NCBI RefSeq assembly: GCF_014649115.1
Contig: NZ_BMSK01000002.1
Location: 361,905 to 425,904 of the forward strand
From: Streptomyces eurythermus
GTDB taxonomy: Bacteria; Actinomycetota; Actinomycetes; Streptomycetales; Streptomycetaceae
Direction of reading: 5' to 3'
Length of the DNA: 64,000 bases
In this document: positions 30,132-39,165 of the stretch, piece after piece
Position numbering within the stretch: the first letter of the stretch is position 1
How the letters are laid out: every line of letters begins with the position of its first letter
Made by a program: the position numbers and the translations under genes
Notes under the pieces: generated by a model
What the model saw: the letters and a program-made list of their open reading frames with translations, nothing else
Told to the model about the DNA's origin: nothing
Databases searched by the model: none

Positions 30132-30148
30132 GGCCGGCTTCCCCGGCC
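30132..30148 (+). terminator. GC-rich hairpin between nikR and nikS
   Basis: GGCCGG and CCGGCC with a CTTCC loop, 10 bp past the nikR stop; this is the only sizeable gap (68 bp) in the nikP1-V operon. It may attenuate or stabilise the message rather than end it, since no separate promoter is obvious before nikS. Confidence 0.35.
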
Positions 30149-30190
30149 GGCCTGGAAGACCGTGAAACGACGACTGATCGAAGGACGCAC

Positions 30191-31465
30191 ATGAAGGCCG
30201 AACAGGGGCCGTTTCTGCTGCTGAACACCAAGGAGATCGTCTCGCGCCTGCACGAGTGGTTCCCCGACGCGGCGCGGGAGCTGGTCGTGGTGACCACGAG
30301 AGCGGACATCCCCTCCGCCGACATCTCCGCGTACGCACGGCGCTTCCTCCACTTGGAGGTGGTGCCCGACCTCCGGGAGCTGTCGGACGACGCACTCCTG
30401 GCCCTCGCCCGGCGGTTCGGCGTACGCCGGATCCTGTCGCTCGGCGAGCGCGAGGTGCTGCGCGCGGCGCGCATACGGGCCGAACTCGGCCTGCCCGGCC
30501 AGAGCCTCGCCTCGGCCACGGCGTACCGGGACAAGCACGTCATGAAGTCGACCCTGGCGGCGGCGGGCATCGACGTCGCCCCCATGCGCAGGTTCCGGAC
30601 CAACGACGACCTCGCCGAGTTCGCGTGGGAGGTCGGCTTCCCGGTCGTCGTCAAGGAACTCGACTCCGGCGCCTCGAACGGCACGGTGGTCCTGATGGAC
30701 GAGGAGGACCTGCGCGCCCTCCCGGAGCGCGCCACCGCGGCCCCCCGGCTGGCCGAAGCCTGGATCGAGGGCGACTTCTACCACGTCAACGGCCTCATGA
30801 AGGACGGCGAGGTGGTGCTCGCGGTGCCCTCCCGCAACCTGTACTCCGACTGGTTCTCGGTCGCCTACGACGCCCCGACCATGACGGGGATGATGCCCGA
30901 CGACCACCCCCTGTCCGAGCGGCTGCGCAGCACCGCGCGGCAGGTCGTGGCCGCGCTTCCCGCCGTACCCGGCCTGTGCGCCTTCCACCTCGAACTGTTC
31001 CACACCGCCGACGACCGCGTGGTCGTCTGCGAGATCGCCTGCCGGGCGGGCGCGGCCCTCGTCAGCGACGTCCACGAAGCCGTGCTCGGCGTGAACTTCC
31101 ACGGCGCGAGCCTGCTCGGCCAGGCCGGACGCGGTGACCAGGTCGAGATCCGGCCGACCGGCGAACGGCTCGGCTTCGTCTGGTTCCCGCCGGCCAAAGG
31201 AGTCCTGCGCGCGCTGCCCGACACGTGCCCGCTGCCGGGGACGGTGAGCTACCGGCCCTGCGGCGACGTCGGACGCCGCTACGGCAGTTCCCCCGGACTC
31301 GGCCGGCCCATCGCCGAGATGGTCTTCCGGCTCACCGAGCCGGACCCCTGGGCGGAGCTGCGGCGGATCGAGGAGTGGTGGGACGACAACGTCGTCTGGG
31401 AGCACCGGACCAACGCGGTGCCCGACCGCTGGAAGACGCCCCGAAGGAAGCCGGCCGACGCGTAG
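30191..31465 (+). CDS. nikS: NikS, ATP-grasp amide ligase
   Basis: 424 residues from ATG 30191. ATP-grasp features: AYRDKHVMKSTLAAAGI, the ATP-binding FPVVVKELDSGASNGTV, and the metal-binding acidic region CAFHLELFHTADDRVVVCEI. Members of this family join carboxylate and amine with ATP. NikS is the enzyme thought to form the amide bond between the aminohexuronic acid nucleoside and the pyridyl amino acid. It is the coupling point of the two leftward pathways' products. Confidence 0.9.
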   Translation: MKAEQGPFLLLNTKEIVSRLHEWFPDAARELVVVTTRADIPSADISAYARRFLHLEVVPDLRELSDDALLALARRFGVRRILSLGEREVLRAARIRAELGLPGQSLASATAYRDKHVMKSTLAAAGIDVAPMRRFRTNDDLAEFAWEVGFPVVVKELDSGASNGTVVLMDEEDLRALPERATAAPRLAEAWIEGDFYHVNGLMKDGEVVLAVPSRNLYSDWFSVAYDAPTMTGMMPDDHPLSERLRSTARQVVAALPAVPGLCAFHLELFHTADDRVVVCEIACRAGAALVSDVHEAVLGVNFHGASLLGQAGRGDQVEIRPTGERLGFVWFPPAKGVLRALPDTCPLPGTVSYRPCGDVGRRYGSSPGLGRPIAEMVFRLTEPDPWAELRRIEEWWDDNVVWEHRTNAVPDRWKTPRRKPADA

Positions 31466-31492
31466 CGGCCCGGCAAACGGACCGGAGGACCC

Positions 31493-32824
31493 GTGTACGA
31501 ACTGCTGAAGACGATCATGATCGAGGAGTTGGAGGTGGAGGCCGGCCAGGTGTCCCCGGACGCGAGCCGCGAGGACGCCGGCCTGGACTCCCTCGCCACC
31601 TTCGAACTCTCCCTGGCGCTCAGCCAGCGCCTCGGCGTCACCATCGCCGACGAGGACCTGTTCGGTCTCAGGACGCTGGCGGACATCGCCGAGTTCCTGG
31701 AGAAGCGCACCGCCGGCCTGCCGGGCTCCCCGGGAGCATCCGGATCCCAGGCGGCGGACCGAGCCGAGGACCACGAGCACGCGGGGCTCGCCCGGTTGCT
31801 CGGCGGCGGGGACGGCATCGACCTCGACCGCCCCGGCGGCCCCGCCCCCGCCCACCAACTCGCCCGCAACGAAACCCCGTTCCCGCCCCCCGCGCCCGTG
31901 CTGGACGCGATCACCCGCGCCGCCGCCGAGGCCAACCGGTACCCGGACCCGGCCTGCGGAGCGCTGCGCGCCGCACTCGCCCGGCACTACGGCCTCTCCC
32001 CGGACCGCGTCGCGGTGGGCGCCGGATCGATCACGCTCCTCCAGGCACTGCTCACGGTGACCGCCGCACCGGGAGCAGCCGTCGCCTACTCGTGGCCGTC
32101 CTTCGACGGCTACGAGGTGCTCGCGGACCTCGCCGGATTCCGCACGGTACGGGTCCCGCTGGCCGAGGACGGGCACGACCTCGACGCCCTGGCCGCGGCG
32201 GTCGACGAGCACACCCGCCTGGTGCTGCTCTGCAACCCCAACAACCCCACCGGCACCGCGTCGGGCGAGACCGACCTCCTGCGGTTCCTCGACGCCGTGC
32301 CGCGCACATGCCTGGTCCTGCTCGACGAGGCGTACTGCGAATACGCGCGCGACCCCGGCCTCGGCGCCCGCCTCCTCACCTCGCGGCCGAACCTGATCGT
32401 CGCCCGCACCTTCTCCAAGGCGCACGGCCTCGCCGGCCTGCGCGTCGGCTACCTGCTCGCGGAACCCGGCCTGATCTCCCGCGTCCACCGCATGGTCATG
32501 CCGTTGAGCGTCAGCGACGTCGCCCAGGCCGCCGCCGTCGCGTCGCTGGCGGCGGAGAAGGAACTCCTCGGCCGCGTCCGGGAAACGGTCGCCGAACGGG
32601 ACCGCGTCCGCGCCGCGCTGCTCGCCCTGGGATTCGACGTGCCGCCCTCGGAGGCGAACTTCCTCTGGCTGCCGCTCGGCGCCCGCGCCCAGGAGTTCGC
32701 CGCCGCGTGCGCGTCGGCGGGAGTCGACGTACGGCCCTACCCGGGTGACGGCGTGCGCGTGACGACAGGCACCGCGGAGGACAACGACGCGTTCCTGGCA
32801 GCGGCCGAGACGAACCGCCCGTGA
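31493..32824 (+). CDS. nikT: NikT, carrier protein-aminotransferase didomain
   Basis: 443 residues from GTG 31493. Residues 1-75 are an acyl/peptidyl carrier domain with phosphopantetheine Ser in DAGLDSLATFEL. After a linker, residues ~100-443 are a HisC-type aminotransferase (PLP Lys in RTFSKAHGLAGLRVG; CNPNNPTG). The fused carrier suggests transamination of a tethered 2-oxo acid, matching its role in making the hydroxypyridylhomothreonine side chain. The stop overlaps nikU (GTGA). Confidence 0.92.
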   Translation: MYELLKTIMIEELEVEAGQVSPDASREDAGLDSLATFELSLALSQRLGVTIADEDLFGLRTLADIAEFLEKRTAGLPGSPGASGSQAADRAEDHEHAGLARLLGGGDGIDLDRPGGPAPAHQLARNETPFPPPAPVLDAITRAAAEANRYPDPACGALRAALARHYGLSPDRVAVGAGSITLLQALLTVTAAPGAAVAYSWPSFDGYEVLADLAGFRTVRVPLAEDGHDLDALAAAVDEHTRLVLLCNPNNPTGTASGETDLLRFLDAVPRTCLVLLDEAYCEYARDPGLGARLLTSRPNLIVARTFSKAHGLAGLRVGYLLAEPGLISRVHRMVMPLSVSDVAQAAAVASLAAEKELLGRVRETVAERDRVRAALLALGFDVPPSEANFLWLPLGARAQEFAAACASAGVDVRPYPGDGVRVTTGTAEDNDAFLAAAETNRP

Positions 32825-33288
32825 ATTCTGTTTGCCGTGGAAACGGCAGGACATTCGTCGTGACCAGTGTGTCGTCGGATTCCCACATGTGGAACCTCGT
32901 TTTCCTCCAGTTGCTGCTCGAGGAGAACGGCGGGAACGTGATCAACCTCGGCGCGTGCACTCCGGACGAACTGGTCATGTCCGAATGCCTCAGAATCCGG
33001 CCGGACGCCTTGGTCATCAGCACGGTCAACGGGCACGGCCATATCGACGGCCTACGGCTGATCAGAAAGATTCGCGGGCATTCGGTGCTCGCCTCCATGA
33101 AAGTCGTCATCGGCGGAAAGCTCGGCGTCCACGGTTCCCGGCAGGCGGGATCCCGGGCGGAACTGGTCGCGAACGGACTTGACGCGGTGTTCGAGGCGGA
33201 CGCCGATCTCGGCCGGTTCCTCGACTGCCTCGGACTGGGCACGCCCGCGCCGCAACGCGTCGCCCCTACGGAAATCCGGAGCACCTGA
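32821..33288 (+). CDS. nikU: NikU, glutamate mutase S (B12-binding) subunit
   Basis: 155 residues from GTG 32821. The cobalamin signature is read as SSDSHMWN (DxH kept; the Gly of DxHxxG is Asn, as in the related antibiotic-cluster enzymes), followed by ALVISTVNGHG and KVVIGGKLGV. With NikV it forms adenosylcobalamin-dependent glutamate mutase, rearranging glutamate to 3-methylaspartate, which feeds the 2-oxobutyrate-type unit used by NikB. The stop overlaps nikV by 1 nt. Confidence 0.92.
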   Translation: MNSVCRGNGRTFVVTSVSSDSHMWNLVFLQLLLEENGGNVINLGACTPDELVMSECLRIRPDALVISTVNGHGHIDGLRLIRKIRGHSVLASMKVVIGGKLGVHGSRQAGSRAELVANGLDAVFEADADLGRFLDCLGLGTPAPQRVAPTEIRST

Positions 33289-34559
33289 TGGCACCTCCTA
33301 CCGGCCCCGGACGCTTCACCCGGTTCGTCCGGCGGGCGTCGAGCGAGGGGAAACTGGTCGTCCAGCCGCGCATGGGGTTCGGCACGGTCGAGCAGATGCG
33401 CGCGGGACTCGACGCGGTCAGGACCGTCGACGCGGCCACGGTGGGCACCATCACCGTCGACAGCTACACGCGGGTGAACGATCACGCCTCCGCCCTTCTC
33501 GCCCTGGAGAAGGGCGCGGACCTCAACGGGTTCCCGCTGGTGGCGCACGGCGCGGCGGTGACCCGCGAGCTGCTCGCCGGAATCGCGGGCGACGACTTCC
33601 CGGTGCAGGTGAGGCACGGCTCGGCGTTGCCCGGCGCCTTGTTCGAGGGACTGGTGGCGGCCGGCATCGACGCCACCGAAGGCGGCCCCGTCTCCTACTG
33701 CCTGCCTTATAGCCGCGTCCCTCTGGCGCAAGCCGTCGACGCCTGGGCGGAATGCTGCGAGATGCTCGCGGGAATCAGTGAACCGGTGCATCTGGAGAGT
33801 TTCGGCGGCTGCATGCTCGGACAGTTGTGCCCGCCGAGCCTGCTGATCTCCCTGAGCATTCTGGAAGGCTTGTTCTTCCGCGAACACGGATTGCGGGACA
33901 TTTCCGTCAGCTACGCCCAGCAGACGAATCAGCAACAGGACATCGAGGCGATCCACGCCCTGCGCGGCCTGGCGAAGGAATGGCTCGGAGACACCGATTG
34001 GCACGCCGTCCTGTACACCTACATGGGCGTTTATCCCCGCACCCGGCAGGGGGCGTACGGGCTCCTCGAGGAGAGTGCGAGGCTCGCCGCCAGATCCGGG
34101 ACCGAGCGGCTGATCGTCAAGACCGCGGTGGAGGCCAGCAGAATCCCGTCGATCACGGAGAACGTCGACGCCCTGGAACGCGCCGCGAGGGCGGCCGAGC
34201 GGGAGGCGGTGGCCGAACCGGCCGGAATTCCGGACTCCGGGATCTACGAGGAGGCCCAGGCGATCATCACGCACACGCTGACCCTGGGCAGCGATGTCGG
34301 AAAGGCGCTCGTCCGCGCGTTCGCCCTCGGACACCTCGACATCCCGTTCTGCCTGCACCAGGACAACGCGAACCGCTGCCGGGCCCGCATCGACGACCGT
34401 GGCCGGCTCACCTGGGCCGACCCCGCAGGGGTGCCGATTCCCCGGGCGCGCGATCTGGCCCGGAACCGGCAGCGGCTCACCGCCCGGGGCCTCATCGACA
34501 TGCTCAGTTACAACGAACGGCGCTACGACCACCCGTCCCGGACCAGCCACCCTCGTTGA
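33288..34559 (+). CDS. nikV: NikV, glutamate mutase E (catalytic) subunit
   Basis: 423 residues from ATG 33288. It is the TIM-barrel catalytic subunit: substrate arginine region VVQPRMGFGTVEQM, then TVDSYTRVND, FGGCMLGQLCPPSLL and the conserved QQTNQQQDIEA loop. It is shorter than clostridial MutE but matches actinobacterial antibiotic-cluster versions. Last gene of the nikP1-V operon; a 21-bp palindrome 30 bp downstream may terminate it. Confidence 0.93.
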   Translation: MAPPTGPGRFTRFVRRASSEGKLVVQPRMGFGTVEQMRAGLDAVRTVDAATVGTITVDSYTRVNDHASALLALEKGADLNGFPLVAHGAAVTRELLAGIAGDDFPVQVRHGSALPGALFEGLVAAGIDATEGGPVSYCLPYSRVPLAQAVDAWAECCEMLAGISEPVHLESFGGCMLGQLCPPSLLISLSILEGLFFREHGLRDISVSYAQQTNQQQDIEAIHALRGLAKEWLGDTDWHAVLYTYMGVYPRTRQGAYGLLEESARLAARSGTERLIVKTAVEASRIPSITENVDALERAARAAEREAVAEPAGIPDSGIYEEAQAIITHTLTLGSDVGKALVRAFALGHLDIPFCLHQDNANRCRARIDDRGRLTWADPAGVPIPRARDLARNRQRLTARGLIDMLSYNERRYDHPSRTSHPR

Positions 34560-34589
34560 CGGGCCGTACGGCAAGGAAGATCACGAACA

Positions 34590-34610
34590 CCAGGACCATC
34601 ATGGTCCTGG
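34590..34610 (+). terminator. 21-bp palindrome after nikV
   Basis: CCAGGACCAT and ATGGTCCTGG flank one C. It lies 31 bp past the nikV stop, so it may end that transcript. It also overlaps the first codons of the SARP relic (ATGGTCCTGGGG…), so its symmetry could instead be a leftover operator. Confidence 0.4.
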
Positions 34611-35122
34611 GGCCGGTCGAAGTGCGGTGGTCAAGCGCCGAGTCGCCCTCGGACCACCGAAGCAGCGCGCCTTGCCGGCGTTGCCGTTGCACGCCGGACA
34701 GACCGTCGGCCTGAGCCAGATCGTCGACGTCCTGCGGCACGGCGACCCGCCGAACAGCACCGTGAACGTCATCCACCGCCACATCGGCTCCTTGCGGAAA
34801 CCGCTGAAGCCCGACTCTGGCGCGGAGAAGCAGCGCGGGGAGTCCCCCGGTAACCCGGGTGCACCACCTGTTCTCCGCCGTCGACAGCGAACACCTGGCC
34901 GCCCTGCGCGAGGGCGCCGACTGATGCCGGCGCCGGGCACACCCTTCCCGGTCCTGCCGCTGCTGCCCCGGAGGAGCGCGCAGTACCCGCTGGGTCCATC
35001 ACATGGGAGACACCCACGAGGCCCGGGGAGACCGCCCCGCCGCCCTGCCCCTGTGGCGGGAGGCGGCGCGGACCCTCGACGGACTCGGCCCCCCGAGGCC
35101 GGCCAGGCCCGCGCCCGGCTGA
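34601..35122 (+). pseudogene. Second SARP-family regulator, decayed remnant
   Basis: MVLGPVEVR, then after a frameshift VALGPPKQRALPALPL and HAGQTVGLSQIVDVL, and PPNSTVNVIHRHIGSL. This is the DNA-binding N-terminus of a SARP (OmpR-like winged helix). The middle is missing. Short out-of-frame pieces (FSAVDSEHLAALREGAD near 34870; MGDTHEARGDRPAALPLWRE near 35003) match the end of the activation domain and the C-terminal TPR tail of long SARP regulators. Frameshifts and a large internal deletion leave nothing functional. Lies between nikV and the 3' end of sanG. Confidence 0.75.
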
Positions 35123-35149
35123 GAGGCGAAGGAACCGACGACCCGGCCG

Positions 35150-38100
35150 CTACGAAGCGGACGTCAGGGGACACAGCCGGGTGAACGGCAGAGTGCGGCT
35201 CACATAGGCCAACTCCCCGCGGGATCTGGCCTCCGCGGTCGACGACCGCAGCGTCCGCCTGGCGTCTTCGGCCGCCCCGCTGCTGTGCTGGGCGTGGGCC
35301 AGCAGGCCCAGGTGGAGCGGCAGCCGGATGAGCAGCCGCCGCTCGCGCAGCTCGGCGACGGCCGATTCCAGGCTGTCGAGTGCGGCGGCCTCGCCGCTCT
35401 GCTGGAGTGCCCAGCTCCGGCACACCTGGAGCATGGCGGTCCAGTGGCTCAGCCCGTGGGCGCGGGCGATGTCCAGGCCCCGGCCGCTGGAGGCCGCCGC
35501 CCCGTCGGGGTCCTCGCCCAGGGCCGCTGTCAGGGAGTGGAAGTAGTACGCGCTCGCCTGGTCGACCGGCGTGCCGTCCAGGCCGGTGGCTACCAGCAGC
35601 TCCTCGCACAGCGCCCGCGCCTCGTCGGTGGCGCCGAGCAGCCTCAGGGTGAGGACGCGATGGTTCGCGGCCATGAACCGCGGATCCTGCTGGGCGCGGC
35701 GGGTCATGCGCTCCCGCTGTGCGGGGGTCAGCTTCTCGGCGATCCGCACCGCCTCGGTCAGGGCGGTGAGCGCGTCGGCGGCATCGCTGGGCAACTGGAG
35801 CAGACCGCGGGCGATCCGCTCGTAGAACCGGACCTCCGGGGCGTCGGACCGCTCGGTGAGAGCGCGCAGCTGCTCCGCGTGCCGGGTGCACTCGGCGTGC
35901 CGGCCGGTGACCAGTTCGGCCACGAACTGCCACAGCAGCAAGGCACCCTGCTCGATGGTCCGGCCCGCCGTGGCGTCGTACAGCTTCCGGATGCGCCCGG
36001 CCTCGGCCTTCACCTGCCGGTTGGTGTAGCCGCGGGTGATGCTCGCCGTGTAGAGGAGCTTGCTGCGCAGGTCCAGCGTCTGCTTCGATGTCGCGCCACC
36101 GTCCCGGGGCAGGGCGCAGAGCAAGGTGTGCGCGTGCTCGAACCAGGTCTGCGCGCGCCGGTAGTCGCCCTCGACGACGGCCTGTTCGCCGGCGCGTCTG
36201 AGGTGCGGCAGCACGTCCTCGGCCGGCAGGGCCAGCACGGCCTGCCAGGCGTGCTCGGCGATCTGCTCGCTCGCCTCGGGGGAGTCGCCGTGGCGGGCAC
36301 CGAGCACGCCGACGGCGCGCGCGTGCAGGGCCGCCCGCTCCTGGCGGCGCAGCTCCGCCAGGAGGACGTCGCGGATGAGGCCGTAGCGGAAGACGAGCCG
36401 GTGTGGGTCGTCGCGGTCGCTGTGCATGAGCCCGGTCGCCAGGGCCTCTTCCAGGACGTCGTGGCCGGCGCCTTCGTCGTCCAGCATGGCGGTCAGCGAG
36501 GCCAGCGTCGCCTCGCCGCCGAGCACGGCGCAGCACTGGAGGAGGTGCAGGACGCGCGGGGGCAGCCCGGCGAACTGCCGGCGCAGCATGCTGCGGACGC
36601 CCGTCGGGATCCCGGCGCGGACGACGTCGGCCGCACGGGGATCGTGCAGGCGCCGCGCCCCGCCGGCGTCGGCGATCAACTGGTCGAGGAGATAGGGGTT
36701 GCCGGCGCTGCGCTCGTACAGCGCCCGTACGACGGACGCTTCGACGCCGGGCCCCGCCTGGGCAGTGACCGCGGCCCGGACGTAGTCCTCGGTGAGGTTG
36801 TCCAGGTGCACGACCTTGGTGCGGGAGTCGGCCAGGAGGTCGACGAGCGGGCCGTCGGTCTCGGGCCCGGCCCCGAGACCGGGTTCGCGGACCGTGATCA
36901 CCACGCTGACGGGCCGCCCCTGCGTGCGGCTGCAGAACAGCCCCAGCACGTCGAGCGTGAGGCGGTCCGCCCGGTGCACGTCTTCGAGGACGAGCAGGAG
37001 GGGCCTGCCGTCGGCGTACTGGAGGATCACTTCGCACAGGGCGTCCTGGGCGAGGAAGTCCATCTGGTCCGAGGGGGGTTCCGACAGCGTTGTCACCGGA
37101 TGCCGTTCGGCGCGCTGCTTGCGCAGGTCGTCGAAGGACGCCCCGAACAGGATGTCGAGCCGGCGCAGCACCTGCTGCCACACCCAGCCGACGGGCATCC
37201 CCTCGTCGCTACGGCAGTTGACGCGGATGACCTCCGCCTGCGGTTGCGGCGGCTGCGTCTGATCCGTGGCACGTGCCACCAGTTCGGTCTTGCCGACGCC
37301 CGCCTCGCCGACGACGGCGGTGGTGTGCCCGCTGCCGCGCAGGGCGCCGGTGATGGACGACCGCAGAGCGTCAAGGGCGTCGCCGCGGCAGGGGAACCAG
37401 GCCGCCGGTGCCGTACCCCGCTGTCCGGCCTCGGGGACGGCCTCCGGACCGTCTGCCGGCGCGGGCCCCTCCGCCTCCCGTTCGGCCACGGTGCCGGGCC
37501 GGACGCGTACCTCGACGGCGGCCGGGGCGGACGTCTGGTCGTCGAGTTCGTGGCGCAGCAGGGCGAGGTGGACGCGCTGGAGCTCGCGGGCCGGGGCGAC
37601 GCCGAGCTCCTCGGAGAGGTAGGCGCGCGTCCGGTCGTACAGCTGGAGCGCCTCGGCCTGCCGGCCCAGGCGGTACAGGCCCGTCATGAGGCTGCCGACC
37701 AGGCGTTCGTCGATGGGCTGGAGGGACACCTCGCGGCGCAGCAGCGCGACGGCGTCGCAGGCCTCGCCGAGCGTGAGGAGCGTGTCGGCTTGGGCCGCGA
37801 CGGCGGTGGTCCGCAGGAGGCTCAGGCGGGCGGCCTCCTCCGCGAGCGGGGTGTAGGCCGCGAGGTCCAGGAAGGGGTCCGCCCGCCATAACCGCAGCGC
37901 GTTGTCGAACGCGTCGCGGGCGTCCTGGAGCCGGCCGTCGGCCACATGGCGCTGCCCCTGGGAGACGAGGCTCTCGAACCGGGACAGGTCGAACGTGCCC
38001 GGCTCCACCGTCAGGACGTACCCGGGGGCCTGGTAGCGCAGCGGGGCGATCGGCCCGTGCCGCCCCGTCAGCACCCGCCGCAGGTGGGACAGGTACGTCT

Positions 38101-38332
38101 GCAGGGTGGCCTGCGGGCGTCTGGGGAGGCTGTCGCCCCATAATTCGTCGATGAGCTGATCGGCGGGCACCACTTGGCCCAGCCGGATGAGCAGCAGTCC
38201 CAGCACGGCCCGGTGCCGTGGGGGACCGAGAGGCACCTGCTCGGCCCCGCGCCGAGCCGTCATCACACCGAAAGCCTCGAACGACAGATCTGTCAGGGAC
38301 GCGGTTTGTTGCTCTTGAGCTGTGTACGCCAT
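35150..38332 (-). CDS. sanG: SanG, SARP-AAA-TPR pathway activator of nikkomycin genes
   Basis: 1060 residues, almost the 1061 reported for SanG. Residues ~15-110 are an OmpR-like DNA-binding domain (VPLGPPRHRAVLGLLLI … TLQTYLSHLRRVL) and ~110-265 the bacterial transcriptional activation domain. Around residue 340 begins an ATPase domain with Walker A (VVGEAGVGKTELV) and Walker B (RPLLLVLEDVHRAD); the C-terminal ~400 residues are TPR-like. The family activates antibiotic operons by binding heptad repeats; CGGCAAG repeats occur in both nik divergent gaps. The 5' region carries three perfect AdpA consensus sites. Confidence 0.94.
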   Translation of the reverse strand: MAYTAQEQQTASLTDLSFEAFGVMTARRGAEQVPLGPPRHRAVLGLLLIRLGQVVPADQLIDELWGDSLPRRPQATLQTYLSHLRRVLTGRHGPIAPLRYQAPGYVLTVEPGTFDLSRFESLVSQGQRHVADGRLQDARDAFDNALRLWRADPFLDLAAYTPLAEEAARLSLLRTTAVAAQADTLLTLGEACDAVALLRREVSLQPIDERLVGSLMTGLYRLGRQAEALQLYDRTRAYLSEELGVAPARELQRVHLALLRHELDDQTSAPAAVEVRVRPGTVAEREAEGPAPADGPEAVPEAGQRGTAPAAWFPCRGDALDALRSSITGALRGSGHTTAVVGEAGVGKTELVARATDQTQPPQPQAEVIRVNCRSDEGMPVGWVWQQVLRRLDILFGASFDDLRKQRAERHPVTTLSEPPSDQMDFLAQDALCEVILQYADGRPLLLVLEDVHRADRLTLDVLGLFCSRTQGRPVSVVITVREPGLGAGPETDGPLVDLLADSRTKVVHLDNLTEDYVRAAVTAQAGPGVEASVVRALYERSAGNPYLLDQLIADAGGARRLHDPRAADVVRAGIPTGVRSMLRRQFAGLPPRVLHLLQCCAVLGGEATLASLTAMLDDEGAGHDVLEEALATGLMHSDRDDPHRLVFRYGLIRDVLLAELRRQERAALHARAVGVLGARHGDSPEASEQIAEHAWQAVLALPAEDVLPHLRRAGEQAVVEGDYRRAQTWFEHAHTLLCALPRDGGATSKQTLDLRSKLLYTASITRGYTNRQVKAEAGRIRKLYDATAGRTIEQGALLLWQFVAELVTGRHAECTRHAEQLRALTERSDAPEVRFYERIARGLLQLPSDAADALTALTEAVRIAEKLTPAQRERMTRRAQQDPRFMAANHRVLTLRLLGATDEARALCEELLVATGLDGTPVDQASAYYFHSLTAALGEDPDGAAASSGRGLDIARAHGLSHWTAMLQVCRSWALQQSGEAAALDSLESAVAELRERRLLIRLPLHLGLLAHAQHSSGAAEDARRTLRSSTAEARSRGELAYVSRTLPFTRLCPLTSAS

Positions 38333-38424
38333 GCCGGGGGTTCTTGCCTTTCGACGGTCACTTGACGGGCGGTCGGTCGTAGGGCGGGGCAGGTGCTGAA
38401 ACAGTGCCGATCAGGTGACGCACT

Positions 38425-38434
38425 GAACACGCCA
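38425..38434 (-). promoter_or_regulatory. AdpA consensus site upstream of sanG
   Basis: TGGCGTGTTC on the minus strand, an exact match to TGGCSNGWWY, 93 bp upstream of the sanG start codon. Confidence 0.55.
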
Positions 38435-38450
38435 TGACACGGCGATTTCG

Positions 38451-38460
38451 ATACCGGCCA
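38451..38460 (-). promoter_or_regulatory. AdpA consensus site upstream of sanG
   Basis: TGGCCGGTAT on the minus strand, an exact TGGCSNGWWY match 119 bp upstream of the start codon; it overlaps a small palindrome (CGGCCAG-TGAG-CTGGCCG, 38455-38472). Confidence 0.55.
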
Positions 38461-38639
38461 GTGAGCTGGCCGTGCCCGCTCGTCCGGTCCCGCGTTCAGG
38501 AGGGGCGCGGCTGCCCCGGCCGGAGGGACCGGCGGGCGCGGAGGGCAGGAACGGCCTGATGTGCGCGGAGCCCGGGCTCGCGGAACACCCGGGCCGCCCG
38601 GTTCTGCTTCCGGCCGACCCGCGGAGACCGGAACAACCC

Positions 38640-38970
38640 CCTATGACGAGCTCCAGCCCCGACCCGCCGTACGCAACTTTCTCAATGCGCTTGCCCGCTG
38701 GTTTCAGGCCGTGCCGTTTCGCGTGGTCGACGACGCGCCGCGACTCCGCGACCTCGTCATCATCAGCGTGGGTGATCCGAACGCGGCCCTGGGCGACGAG
38801 CCGCTCGATCAGCTCATGAGCTGAAATGGCCGAAAGGCCGTCTACTGCCGCCCGGAGCGGCGGCAACACGGCTCGCAAACACCGATTGGCCAAATCGGAA
38901 TTGCCGAAAACGATTAATGTGTCAACGTCCGCACCCGAGCACAGCCAATACCGGCCATTGCCGACGCCGA
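38640..38970 (-). pseudogene. Fragment of a conserved actinobacterial protein
   Basis: Leftward frame with VDTLIVFGNSDLANRCLR, RVRITHADDDEVAESRRVVD and HAKRHGLKPAGKRIEKV. The second and third blocks look like a conserved Streptomyces protein I cannot name with confidence. The open frame runs 38411-39019, but coding sense fades below ~38640 and it has no good ribosome site. I treat it as a remnant. It contains a perfect 16-bp palindrome (TCAGCTCATGAGCTGA, 38809-38824) and overlaps the far upstream region of sanG. Confidence 0.45.
38948..38957 (-). promoter_or_regulatory. Distal AdpA consensus site upstream of sanG
   Basis: TGGCCGGTAT on the minus strand, identical to the site at 38451-38460, 616 bp upstream of the sanG start. 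Multiple far-upstream AdpA sites at sanG are known in S. ansochromogenes. Confidence 0.5.
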
Positions 38971-39018
38971 ACCGCATCGCGACAAGGAGGCCCCAGCGGC
39001 CCCTGCGGCTGCCGGCCA

Positions 39019-39165
39019 TTACGCCGTCTCGCCTGATAGCCGAGCGCCTCTCCTCACCAGCGCCTGGTATTCAGCCAGTGACCTCGCTGCCTGCCTGAGA
39101 GCGGTCGCCTCAGCCCTGCGCCGCCGGCACACCGCCCACCCTCCGCAGGGGTCGTCTTTCGTCAC
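39019..39165 (-). CDS. Small Cys/Arg-rich hypothetical protein
   Basis: 48 residues from GTG 39165. It begins TKDDPCGGWAVCRRRRAEA and continues with a helical ARSLAEYQALVRRG. The CGGxxxCRRRR start resembles small Streptomyces proteins with a CxxxxxC motif, but I cannot assign a function. No strong ribosome site is seen, and neighbouring DNA is decayed, so it may be a relic. Confidence 0.3.
   Translation of the reverse strand: MTKDDPCGGWAVCRRRRAEATALRQAARSLAEYQALVRRGARLSGETA

Noticed and set aside
30101..32854. 917-codon open frame antisense to nikS and nikT
   Set aside because: Shadow of ATP-grasp and carrier-aminotransferase genes; no start context and no recognisable domain.
32863..32900. 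NikU lacks the Gly of the DxHxxG cobalamin motif
   Set aside because: As I recall, the DSHxWN form is shared by other antibiotic-cluster glutamate mutase small subunits, and the B12-ligating His is kept, so it is a subfamily trait, not damage.
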